DNA of 64,000 nt from Ructibacterium gallinarum (GTDB taxonomy: Bacteria > Bacillota > Clostridia > Monoglobales > Monoglobaceae), in assembly GCF_014982785.1 (NCBI RefSeq), contig NZ_JADCKB010000006.1:1-64000 (forward strand), in the 5' to 3' direction. Both the position numbers and the translations under genes were made by a program. Below are positions 7,683 through 15,171 of this stretch, in pieces. The stretch's first letter is position 1, and every line of letters starts with the position of its first letter. The notes under the pieces were generated by a model. That model saw only the letters and a program-made list of their open reading frames with translations, was not told the DNA's origin and searched no databases.

Positions 7683-8240
7683 ATGAATGTATACGATTTT
7701 GATAAAACCATCTATGATGGTGATAGCACAATTGATTTTGTGTTTTGGTGTCTTCGTCGCAAGCCACAACTTGCAGTACGGCTTCTGCGTGGGACAGTCG
7801 CTTTTGGCGGATATTTGCTGAAATTGTGTAGTAAAACTACTTTTAAGGAAAAATTTTATTGTTTTTTGCTTTCTGTTCCTGATGTTAACAATTGGTTAGA
7901 GGAATTTTGGGATGAACATCAAGAAAAGATAAAGAACTGGTATTTACAGCAGAAGCAGGAAACAGATGTCATTATTTCAGCATCTCCGGAATTTTTACTC
8001 AGACCTATATGCAAGCGCCTTCATGTTCAGAACTTGTTGGCTTCACGTGTAGACCGACATACAGGAATGTATATGGGTGTCAATTGTTATGGGGAAGAAA
8101 AAGTACGGCGGTTTAAAAAGATGTTTGATGGACCTGTGGATGCGTTTTATTCAGATTCGCTGTCGGATGCTCCGATGGCAAATTTGGCAAAACGTGCTTA
8201 TTTGGTTGATGGGGATAATTTGATTGCATGGGAAGAGTGA
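7683..8240 (+). CDS. HAD-superfamily (IB) phosphatase
   Basis: 185 residues from the ATG at 7683, which has AAGGA upstream; the open frame extends further 5' without homology. HAD motifs are intact: motif I DFDKTIYDGDST with the nucleophile Asp and acid/base Asp, motif II IISASPEF with Ser, and motif III FYSDSLSDAPM with the Mg-binding Asp pair. A helical cap lies between motifs I and II (LRRKPQLAVRLLRG onward). Relatives dephosphorylate phosphoserine-like small molecules or lipid phosphates; the substrate cannot be read from the sequence. Confidence 0.88.
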   Translation: MNVYDFDKTIYDGDSTIDFVFWCLRRKPQLAVRLLRGTVAFGGYLLKLCSKTTFKEKFYCFLLSVPDVNNWLEEFWDEHQEKIKNWYLQQKQETDVIISASPEFLLRPICKRLHVQNLLASRVDRHTGMYMGVNCYGEEKVRRFKKMFDGPVDAFYSDSLSDAPMANLAKRAYLVDGDNLIAWEE

Positions 8241-8309
8241 GAAAAGGTTTGTTTTCTGGCACAAGGCGAAAAAAAGATTTATTTTTTGAGGAAAAATCTG
8301 AAAAAAAGC

Positions 8310-8338
8310 TTGACAAATTACAAAATATATAGTATCAT
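8310..8338 (+). promoter_or_regulatory. tRNA-Leu promoter
   Basis: TTGACA (8310-8315), 17-bp spacer, TATCAT (8333-8338), 34 bp before the mature tRNA. Confidence 0.8.
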
Positions 8339-8372
8339 ATACAACGTTGGCGCGCTAAAAGACAACAAATAT

Positions 8373-8459
8373 GCGGCTATGGCGGAATTGGCAGACGCGC
8401 ATGGTTCAGGTCCATGTGAAAGCAATTTCATGGAGGTTCAAGTCCTCTTAGCCGCACCA
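8373..8459 (+). tRNA. tRNA-Leu, anticodon CAG
   Basis: 87 bases including an encoded CCA. Acceptor GCGGCTA pairs with TAGCCGC; anticodon stem CATGG/CCATG encloses TTCAGGT, giving anticodon CAG for the CUG codon; the long variable arm (TGAAA...TTTCA) is the class II hallmark of tRNA-Leu; the T loop is TTCAAGT. Flanked by its own promoter and terminator. Confidence 0.96.
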
Positions 8460-8460
8460 T

Positions 8461-8512
8461 ACCGAGTGTTCTTACAAATTCGAAGAGAGTTTATAAGACA
8501 CTCGGTTTTTTA
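8461..8512 (+). terminator. Terminator of tRNA-Leu
   Basis: ACCGAGTGT-CTTA pairs with TAAG-ACACTCGGT, followed by a TTTTTT run; it begins one base after the CCA end. Confidence 0.85.
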
Positions 8513-8567
8513 TATTTTGGCGCGACCTTTCAATAAAAAAGATGGTGCTGGTAAGGGAGAAGATAAA

Positions 8568-10202
8568 ATGGAAATAAAACAGCTTTCGTCATTAGAAAAA
8601 ATTTTCATATGCCAAGAACTATCGGCAAACGAGATAAAGGAAGGAAGTGCTTTGCGGGGCGAGGTTTTTTCATATCAAGTGGCCTATCATGATGAAAATG
8701 CACTGTCTGAAAATTTATACCTCACTGTTAAAGTAGAAACTGACTTTCCTGGGAAAATAAAACTGTACACAGTGGGAAATGTACCCTCCGAATTTCCGGC
8801 CAATCCAACCCAGATGGATGATAATTATATTACAACAAAGCCCGGAATATATCCTGATGTATTATTTCCATATCAAGGAGAGGAACTGCGATGTCATGAT
8901 ACCTGGCAGTCAGTGTGGATAAGTGCTGAGGTTCCGAAAGAAGCTCCTGCAAAAGAATATGATATAAAAATTTTATTTTATAAGGAGCAAAAGGTTTATG
9001 GCAGCTGTAGCTTCAAACTTCAAATCATTGCGGCTGAGCTGCCGGAACAGGAACTGATCTTTACCCAATGGTTCTATGCAGACTGTATTGCAGATTATTA
9101 TCAGACCGAAGTTTTTTCTGAACGGCACTGGGAATTGATAGAAAGTTTTGCAAAATTGGGAGCGGAAAATGGTATCAACACAATATTAACACCGGTGTTT
9201 ACTCCCCCGTTGGATACGGCGGAAGGCGGTGAACGTACTGCGGTGCAGTTGGTGGATATTTCATTGATTGGGACGGAGTACCAATTTGATTTCACAAAAT
9301 TAGAACGGTGGATAGAAGTGTTTCGTCGTTGCGGATACCGTTATTTTGAAATTGCCCATTTGTTTAGTCAATGGGGCGCAAAATATGCTCCGCAGATTTT
9401 GGTTTTTTCTGATGGGGAAACAAAGAAAATGTTTGGCTGGCATACGCAGGCGGAATCGGAAAAATATCAAGACTTCTTAAAACAATTTTTACCTGCACTT
9501 ATTCGTTTTTTTGCAGAAAGAGGCCTTGAAAAAAGACTGTTTTTTCACCTTTCCGATGAACCTTCCAAGACAGCATTGCCGCAATATTTAAAACTAAAAC
9601 AAATGCTAGATCCGTTTCTTAAGGGTTTTCGGATTATTGATGCCTGCTCGGACATGGCGTATTACAAGGATAACGTTATCAGTTGCCCTATTCCGGCGAT
9701 TGATCGTATTCAGCCATTTTTGGAAGAAAAGGTTCCTGATTTATGGTGTTATTATTGCTGTGAACAGGGAGAGAAAGTAAGCAATCGATTTATAGCTATG
9801 CCGTCTGCAAGAAATAGAATCATTGGAGTACAGCTATATAAATATGATATTCGTGGGTTTTTGCATTGGGGTTACAATTTTTATAATAGCGCCCTATCTA
9901 AAAAGCATATTAATCCTTTTTTAATTACAGATGCTGATGGCGTTTTTCCGTCCGGTGACGCGTTCAGCGTATATCCGGGAGAAGAAGGCGCTTTGCCGTC
10001 TATTCGTTTGAAGGTATTTTATGAAGCAATACAGGATATGCGTGCGCTGCAGCTTTTAGAACGTCTGGCAGGCAGGCCTGCTGTGCTTTCCCTGATAGAA
10101 GAAAATGGAGAGATACGTTTTGATCAATACCCGAAAGAAGCCAATTATTTATTGTCTTTGCGAGAACGTGTGAACCAAATGATCGCACAGTATATAGTAT
10201 AA
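8568..10202 (+). CDS. GH123/DUF4091-like glycoside hydrolase
   Basis: 544 residues from the ATG at 8568 (AGGGAG ribosome site); the longer frame running back through tRNA-Leu is ignored. Layout fits glycoside hydrolase family 123: an N-terminal beta-sandwich (about 1-165) and a catalytic barrel. HLSDEPSK places adjacent Asp330-Glu331, the catalytic pair of family 123 enzymes, which act on beta-N-acetylgalactosaminides by substrate-assisted catalysis. The C-terminal segment GDAFSVYPGEEGALPSIRLK is the DUF4091 signature. No signal peptide is seen, so it would act inside the cell on imported oligosaccharide. It converges on the glycyl radical enzyme operon; a joint pathway is only a possibility. 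Confidence 0.82.
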   Translation: MEIKQLSSLEKIFICQELSANEIKEGSALRGEVFSYQVAYHDENALSENLYLTVKVETDFPGKIKLYTVGNVPSEFPANPTQMDDNYITTKPGIYPDVLFPYQGEELRCHDTWQSVWISAEVPKEAPAKEYDIKILFYKEQKVYGSCSFKLQIIAAELPEQELIFTQWFYADCIADYYQTEVFSERHWELIESFAKLGAENGINTILTPVFTPPLDTAEGGERTAVQLVDISLIGTEYQFDFTKLERWIEVFRRCGYRYFEIAHLFSQWGAKYAPQILVFSDGETKKMFGWHTQAESEKYQDFLKQFLPALIRFFAERGLEKRLFFHLSDEPSKTALPQYLKLKQMLDPFLKGFRIIDACSDMAYYKDNVISCPIPAIDRIQPFLEEKVPDLWCYYCCEQGEKVSNRFIAMPSARNRIIGVQLYKYDIRGFLHWGYNFYNSALSKKHINPFLITDADGVFPSGDAFSVYPGEEGALPSIRLKVFYEAIQDMRALQLLERLAGRPAVLSLIEENGEIRFDQYPKEANYLLSLRERVNQMIAQYIV

Positions 10203-10245
10203 AAAAGAAGGCTGGTGTAAACGATTTTATTCGTATGCGCCAGCC
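10203..10245 (-). terminator. Terminator of the glycyl radical enzyme operon
   Basis: GGCTGGYG pairs with CGCCAGCC (10210-10245); on the minus strand it is followed by TTCTTTTTTATA. On the plus strand no T run follows, so its main role is for the minus-strand operon. Confidence 0.75.
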
Positions 10246-10252
10246 CCAAATA

Positions 10253-11071
10253 TTATGAAATCAGTTTTGCATTTTGAAAAAATTTTGTAAAATCTTCTTT
10301 TCGATTTGGATGATCAGCAAGTGGGAACGTCATGCCAAGCATTTGGTACTTTGCACCAGCCAGAAAATTATATGGCATTAGTTCTGCTGAAGCCTCTCCA
10401 ATCAGTTGTGATATTGCTGTCAAATTTTCTTCTGTATCTGTGATGTCTGGAATCAACGGAATTCTAAATACATATTCTTTACCACTGTGGAGGAGCCAGT
10501 CTATATTTTTGAGTATTTTTGCATTGCTGGCACCAGTATATTTTAAATGACCTTGTTCGGATATCAATTTTATATCCTGCATAACATAGTCCATTTTAGC
10601 AACCACCTTTTGATATACCTTAGGATCAGCATATCCGCTGGTTTGAATTGCTTTGTGAAGTGCTGGAAGCTGATCTGCTGTTTCACAGACAAAATCGGCC
10701 TGCATCAGAGGTTCTCCACCAGAAAAGGTAATGCCGCCATTAAGGCTTTTTAGCAGTATGGCATTTTCATTTAATCTTTCTGCAAGCCGGAAAGATGATA
10801 TGGATTCACCTGAAATAGAAAGGCAGCCATTTGGACAGGCATGTGCGCAACGGTGAAAGGGTTTACACTCTTCATGTTTACAAGAAACAAAACAACGGTT
10901 GCAGTGTGTGCAGAGGCTTTCTTTTACCATTAGTTGAGGAGTCGGTAAAAGACCTTCTGGGTTGTGACACCATTGACAGCGGAGTGGACAACCTTTCAAA
11001 AAAACGGTTATTCTTGCACCAGGCCCATCATGAATGGAAAATTCTTTTATATCAAAAATAGTACCGTTCAT
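10253..11071 (-). CDS. Glycyl radical enzyme activase (radical SAM)
   Basis: 272 residues from the ATG at 11071 (GGAGG six bases upstream). It abstracts a hydrogen from the glycine of the partner enzyme encoded just upstream. Radical SAM motif CxxxCxxC is at Cys28, Cys32 and Cys35 (KGCPLRCQWCHNPEG), preceded by the typical SIHDGPGARITVFLKG. An insert with eight further cysteines (54, 57, 60, 64, 69, 75, 79, 83) forms two ferredoxin-like cluster sites, as in activases of the dehydratase and decarboxylase types; the simple pyruvate formate-lyase activase lacks it. GGITFSGGEPLMQADF follows. It starts 13 bp after the enzyme gene, in one operon, so the pair is a matched enzyme and activase. Confidence 0.93.
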   Translation of the reverse strand: MNGTIFDIKEFSIHDGPGARITVFLKGCPLRCQWCHNPEGLLPTPQLMVKESLCTHCNRCFVSCKHEECKPFHRCAHACPNGCLSISGESISSFRLAERLNENAILLKSLNGGITFSGGEPLMQADFVCETADQLPALHKAIQTSGYADPKVYQKVVAKMDYVMQDIKLISEQGHLKYTGASNAKILKNIDWLLHSGKEYVFRIPLIPDITDTEENLTAISQLIGEASAELMPYNFLAGAKYQMLGMTFPLADHPNRKEDFTKFFQNAKLIS

Positions 11072-11084
11072 TATCATCCTCCAC

Positions 11085-13076
11085 TTATACAACATATTGC
11101 TGACGCTGCATCACATGATTCTGGTATGCTTTGTCAAGTTCAACAAAATAGGCGCTCCAGCCCCAAATCCGAACTACAAGCTGACGATGTTTTTCAGGAT
11201 GAAGCTGTGCATCCTTCATCAAGTCAGTATTCACGGCGTTCAGTTGTAGTTGATGTCCTCCCAGCGCAATAAATGCTTTTACGAGAGATGCTACCTTATG
11301 AATACTGTCTGGGCTTTGAAACATAGAGGAAGCAAATTCCAGGGTAAGCGGACCGCCGTTTATAACCTTTTTGAGGTCAGGCTTGGTGAAGGAATGGATG
11401 ACAGAAATAGGACCGCGGGTTTTGGCAAACAAGCTGGGAGAAAAATTCGTACCAAAAGCTTCCCCTTGCCGTCTGCCATCTGGAGAGGCGCCGATTTCGG
11501 ATGCATGCCATAAATAATACATTGCTGATCCAGTACCAGCCCGATAAATTCCGCCTCGGCAGTTTATTTTTCCTTTTAAACTGTCTGAGAATACGTCCAG
11601 CAGAAAAACGGCGTTATTGTCCGCGATTTCATCATTGCAACCCATCTTTGGGGCTTCATATCGCAGCAAAGGCAAAAACTCACTGTGTTTCTCAAAATTG
11701 CTATCTACGGCTTGTATCAGGTCTGTTTTGGAAATTTTTTTATCCAGATAAATATATTTTTCTATGGCTGCAAGGGAGTCGGCAGCCGTAGCAATTCCTG
11801 TGCCGTGAATCCCAAAATTATTGTACTTCCCGCCTTCATACACTCCAGGATCCATCATGCAATTCATCAGCGGGGAAGGAACAAACCAGAGATTTTGAAT
11901 ACTGCCGCATATTCTATCACATTCTGACTGAATTTCCTTTCGGATGCAATCGGTAAATGCATCATACGTTTTACAATGCATTAAATCTCTGTGCAAGCAG
12001 GTATCAATTATTTTGGGAAAAGAAAGAGCGGCAATGTTTGGAATATCGGTACCAACCTTTGGAATAATAAATTCCCAGCATGCGGCAACAACATAATTCC
12101 TGGCATCCTTCAAATCATAGCCCAATTTGATAAGTCCGTCAATCACGATATCATCATTGGAGTATTGCGGAAAACCAAGTCCTGCCTTTGTCAGTTCACT
12201 TCCCAGTTCAAAAACGGAAATAGGAGTATTCTTTCCTACTCGGAGATTGATTTTTGGATCAATCATTAAAAGATTTTTGCTTGCTTGTAAACAAAGTTCA
12301 GACAGGAGGTTAAAAACATCGTTCCCATATTCATCTATCCCGCCTAATACCATGCTTTGACCGTTGTCGCCTTGCTGAACACCGTGATAGAGATCAGAGT
12401 CCTTGTTAAAGGAGAGAAAAAAATCTTCTAAGAGTGCAAGGGCAGATTCTCTGGTATAAAGCCCCCTTTCCATATCTGCTTTCAAATAAGGATACATATA
12501 CTGATCAAATCTTCCAACTGTATTATGATAATTTCCTTCCAGCCATAAAGAATAATGAAGAATGCGGAAAAATTGCAGCGCTTCATAAAACGAAGTAGCA
12601 CCATACCGCGGGATTCGGGTCAAAACTTCTGCAAGCGCTGTTTTACCTTGTTTTTCGGCTTCATCCCTGTATCGATCGGAAAGCCGGAAGATAGCGTCAA
12701 TGATACGTTTTCCGTAAGAGTCCGCATTTTGTTGTACAGTTAGCAGGCCAGAGGCAATCACTCTTTCATAATCTGGTGAAAGATTGGAAAGATATCCAAG
12801 TTCGTGAACATAATGGTTTTCTTTTATCGTTTGCCATTCTTCTGGAGTGAAACAATCGGGATAAGTTGTCACTGTCCGCATAAAGCATATTTTTTCATCT
12901 GGAAGAAGAACAGGAGTTTCTAGGCTGGTGAGCAATTCAAACCTTCTTGTCATTCGTTCTATTGGGGAAAGATGCTCGTTACTGAACTCTTCGGCTAAAT
13001 TCTCATATTCCGGAAAGCTGCGTCTGAATCGATGGTGTTTTTGATTGACAATAAAATCATACAAGATTGTTTGCAT
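11085..13076 (-). CDS. Uncharacterised glycyl radical enzyme (PFL-like)
   Basis: 663 residues, about 100 or more shorter than the best-known dehydratase-type members. The glycine radical loop is RIWGWSAYFVELDK with Gly639. The thiyl-radical site is AACWEFIIP with Cys333 and Glu335: the Cys-x-Glu spacing of choline lyase, glycerol dehydratase and hydroxyproline dehydratase, not the Cys-Cys of pyruvate formate-lyase. Other landmarks: YGATSFYEALQFFRI (about 158-172), SPDGRRQGEAFGTNFSPS (531-548), GGHQLQLNAV (606-615). It is cytoplasmic and oxygen-sensitive by family. It has its own promoter covered by a palindromic operator, is followed by its activase, and lies next to a LacI regulator. The Trp in Cys-Trp-Glu and in Trp-Gly-Trp is unusual; substrate unknown, with a sugar or polyol suggested only by the LacI neighbour. 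Confidence 0.9.
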   Translation of the reverse strand: MQTILYDFIVNQKHHRFRRSFPEYENLAEEFSNEHLSPIERMTRRFELLTSLETPVLLPDEKICFMRTVTTYPDCFTPEEWQTIKENHYVHELGYLSNLSPDYERVIASGLLTVQQNADSYGKRIIDAIFRLSDRYRDEAEKQGKTALAEVLTRIPRYGATSFYEALQFFRILHYSLWLEGNYHNTVGRFDQYMYPYLKADMERGLYTRESALALLEDFFLSFNKDSDLYHGVQQGDNGQSMVLGGIDEYGNDVFNLLSELCLQASKNLLMIDPKINLRVGKNTPISVFELGSELTKAGLGFPQYSNDDIVIDGLIKLGYDLKDARNYVVAACWEFIIPKVGTDIPNIAALSFPKIIDTCLHRDLMHCKTYDAFTDCIRKEIQSECDRICGSIQNLWFVPSPLMNCMMDPGVYEGGKYNNFGIHGTGIATAADSLAAIEKYIYLDKKISKTDLIQAVDSNFEKHSEFLPLLRYEAPKMGCNDEIADNNAVFLLDVFSDSLKGKINCRGGIYRAGTGSAMYYLWHASEIGASPDGRRQGEAFGTNFSPSLFAKTRGPISVIHSFTKPDLKKVINGGPLTLEFASSMFQSPDSIHKVASLVKAFIALGGHQLQLNAVNTDLMKDAQLHPEKHRQLVVRIWGWSAYFVELDKAYQNHVMQRQQYVV

Positions 13077-13087
13077 AAAATCACCCC

Positions 13088-13107
13088 TTACATTATCGAT
13101 AATGTAA
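13088..13107. promoter_or_regulatory. 20-bp perfect palindrome, probable LacI-type operator
   Basis: TTACATTATCGATAATGTAA is a perfect palindrome with a central CG, as in LacI/GalR operators. It touches the -10 box and covers the transcription start of the glycyl radical enzyme gene, 11 bp before its ATG. The LacI gene at 13158-14150 is the obvious binder. Confidence 0.85.
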
Positions 13108-13135
13108 TTATGGCATAGAAAAAAACAATTGTCAA
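13107..13135 (-). promoter_or_regulatory. Promoter of the glycyl radical enzyme operon
   Basis: Minus strand TTGACA (13135-13130), 17-bp spacer, CATAAT (13112-13107). It abuts the palindromic operator. Confidence 0.85.
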
Positions 13136-13157
13136 GAGGGGAGAGTAAAAAAGCAAT

Positions 13158-14150
13158 TTATTTATTTAAGCTGGTGCTTTCGCGCAGCGTAATTTTGGTT
13201 GGGAGAATGTGCTGATGCACAGCAGAAGGGTGAGAAATAATATCCAGCAAAGCATCTACGCATTGTACAGACATTTTGGTCTTAGAAGAGGTGACTGAAG
13301 TCAGCATAAGAGGGAAGTAGAATTTTGAAGCAATATTATCAAATCCTACAACCGATACACTCTGTGGAACAGTTTTCCCCAATTGTTTTAAGAAATAGCA
13401 GACCTGCATGGCGATCATATCGCTGAAGCAAATGATACCTGTGCAGTCCATATGTTTTTTTAAAATATGCAAAAGCTGATCATCCTTGCGGGAAAAAGAA
13501 ACGGATTCACAGTGCAGAACAGCGCTGGAAATGTTGGAAGCAGCACGCTGTATTCCTGTCAGCCGTTCTTTCGCACTGGAAATGTAGGAAGGACCGTTAA
13601 TAAAAAGCAGGTGATGATGACCAAGGGAGAGCAGATGATTGGCTGCAGCATATCCGCCGTTTTCATCGTCACAGACAACAAAACTGGAGGAATCATTTAA
13701 AAAATGTCTTCCAAGTAAAACAAAAGGAGTACCGTTTTCTTTTAAAAATAAAAGGTTTTTTCTGCTCTTTTGGACAGGGCAGAGAATAATCCCATCTACA
13801 TTTTTACTGATTGCAGAAACAATGGCGGCATATTCAATTTTTTCATCCTCGTCAGTGTTTAAAATGAAAGCAGTATATCCGAATGAACGGAGTTTCCGCT
13901 CTATTTCCTTTATCATGATAGAAAAATGGGGGTTGGAAATATCTCCAATAATAATAGCAATACTTTTGCTTTTTCCTGAACGGAGTGTACCTGCAGATGT
14001 ATTTGGAATATAACCCATTTGCTGTGCTGTTTCATGAATATATGCTTTGGTTTTTTCAGAAATATCGGGCATATTGCGTAGAGCGTGAGAAATTGTATTA
14101 ACGGAATACCCTGTTTTTTTTGCAATATCAGACAGTGTAACGGATTTCAT
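13158..14150 (-). CDS. LacI/GalR-family transcriptional regulator
   Basis: 330 residues. N-terminal LacI helix-turn-helix with hinge (residues 1-58: VTLSDIAKKTGYSVNTISHA, then MGYIPNTSAGTLRSGKS), followed by a periplasmic-binding-protein-like effector domain (about 60-330; IAIIIGDISNPHFSIMIKEI, VDGIILCP, SVVGFDNIASKFYFP). It lies directly upstream of the glycyl radical enzyme gene in the same direction, with the palindromic operator between them. It probably represses that operon and responds to a small molecule, most often a sugar in this family. Confidence 0.94.
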   Translation of the reverse strand: MKSVTLSDIAKKTGYSVNTISHALRNMPDISEKTKAYIHETAQQMGYIPNTSAGTLRSGKSKSIAIIIGDISNPHFSIMIKEIERKLRSFGYTAFILNTDEDEKIEYAAIVSAISKNVDGIILCPVQKSRKNLLFLKENGTPFVLLGRHFLNDSSSFVVCDDENGGYAAANHLLSLGHHHLLFINGPSYISSAKERLTGIQRAASNISSAVLHCESVSFSRKDDQLLHILKKHMDCTGIICFSDMIAMQVCYFLKQLGKTVPQSVSVVGFDNIASKFYFPLMLTSVTSSKTKMSVQCVDALLDIISHPSAVHQHILPTKITLRESTSLNK

Positions 14151-14175
14151 TTTGACGACTCCTTTATACGGGATA

Positions 14176-14218
14176 AAAAGGCTGCCATTTTTATCAAAAA
14201 GTAGCGGCAGCCTTTTTT
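14176..14218 (-). terminator. Terminator of the flavin reductase operon
   Basis: AAAAGGCTGCC pairs with GGCAGCCTTTT; T run on the minus strand after the stem. It separates the 14.2-16.3 kb operon from the LacI gene. Confidence 0.8.
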
Positions 14219-14228
14219 GACTAAAACA

Positions 14229-14789
14229 TTATTTTAATTTTTGTCCATCGTGAAATGCTTGCCCGGCAATTTCACCAAGGACGCGGTAAGTATGATGAAC
14301 TGGGTCATAGGTGATGGGAGAAAGCTTTGAAACATCAATTTTTCCTGTTTCATCCAGAATGCTTTCATCTACACTAATATTTACGATTTCTCCTATGAGA
14401 TGTCCGGTTTCTCTATCATAGCTTTTTAGTTTACATTCCAGAGTAAGCGGAAGTTCTTCAAAAATAGGGGCATCCACGTTGGAGCTTTTTACAGCATGCC
14501 AGCCAGCTTTTTGAATCTTATCTGGTTCTGTAAGACCGGAGACAATCCCTACATAATCGGCTGAGGTAACATTTGCGGCATCTGCGGCACTGACCGAAAA
14601 GGCACCGCGGGTTAAAATATTTTCAGTGGTTTTGTGGGTATTGCTAATGCAGATGGAAATTTCTGTTTCACCGCTGATTCCGCCCCAGGCGGCATTCATA
14701 GCATCAGGAGTACCATTTTTGTCATAGGAACCGATAATCAATACTGGCATGGGATAAAGAATTGCTTGTGCATTAAAATTTTTACGCAT
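14229..14789 (-). CDS. Flavin reductase-like (flavoredoxin) protein
   Basis: 186 residues from the ATG at 14789, eight bases from GGAGG; an ATG two codons earlier is too close to that site. Flavin reductase-like FMN-binding split barrel: YPMPVLIIGSYDKNGTPDAM, AAWGGISGETEISICIS, THKTTENILTRGAFSVS. Relatives carry FMN and pass electrons to or from ferredoxin, or act as flavoredoxins in anaerobes. It is the last gene of an operon with a PAS protein (8-bp overlap) and an iron alcohol dehydrogenase, which suggests a redox function, though the partner is not evident. Confidence 0.85.
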   Translation of the reverse strand: MRKNFNAQAILYPMPVLIIGSYDKNGTPDAMNAAWGGISGETEISICISNTHKTTENILTRGAFSVSAADAANVTSADYVGIVSGLTEPDKIQKAGWHAVKSSNVDAPIFEELPLTLECKLKSYDRETGHLIGEIVNISVDESILDETGKIDVSKLSPITYDPVHHTYRVLGEIAGQAFHDGQKLK

Positions 14790-15156
14790 TTTCATTTCCT
14801 CCTATATCATAAATTTTCATTGTTTCCGCTTTTCTATATTCATGTTTTTCATAAAAGCCAATGAGTGAACCGCAATCATCCCGAAGCGCAACCATATATA
14901 CGTCTCTTTGATCCTTTTCTTTATGATAGGTATAAACAATATTGTGTGCAGTACTTTGTTGAAACCAAGCGACAACCTGGTCAATCATATGATTGGAATG
15001 TTGGTTGTGACAGTCTTTAAGGTTTTTACCGGTCAGATCCGCTTTATAGCGGCGGATTGCGGAAGGATTCATATAAAGAATCGTGCAGTTTACGTTGCAG
15101 ATTACAACAGGTGCAGTGTCTTGATCAATCACACTTTTAAAATATTGGTTTAGCAT
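14782..15156 (-). CDS. Stand-alone PAS-domain protein
   Basis: 124 residues from the ATG at 15156, preceded by GGGAG. A single PAS fold fills the protein: APVVICNVNCTILYMNPSAI, RRYKADLTGKNLKDCHN, then a helical stretch with VVAWFQQSTAHNIVYTYHKE and the closing strands VYMVALRDDCGSLIGFYEKH. No kinase, cyclase or DNA-binding output is attached. It sits between the alcohol dehydrogenase (16-bp gap) and the flavin reductase, so it may sense a ligand or redox state for that pathway, or bind a cofactor. Function is inferred from fold and context only. Confidence 0.75.
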   Translation of the reverse strand: MLNQYFKSVIDQDTAPVVICNVNCTILYMNPSAIRRYKADLTGKNLKDCHNQHSNHMIDQVVAWFQQSTAHNIVYTYHKEKDQRDVYMVALRDDCGSLIGFYEKHEYRKAETMKIYDIGGNENA

Positions 15157-15171
15157 AGTCACATCTCCCAT

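Noticed and set aside
8286-8567. Open reading frame continuing upstream of the GH123-like gene through tRNA-Leu
   Set aside because: It crosses a tRNA, its promoter and its terminator; the GH123-like homology and a ribosome site begin at 8568.
11085-13076. Annotation as pyruvate formate-lyase (pflB)
   Set aside because: The active site is Cys-Trp-Glu rather than Cys-Cys, and the activase has the extra cluster domain absent from PflA.
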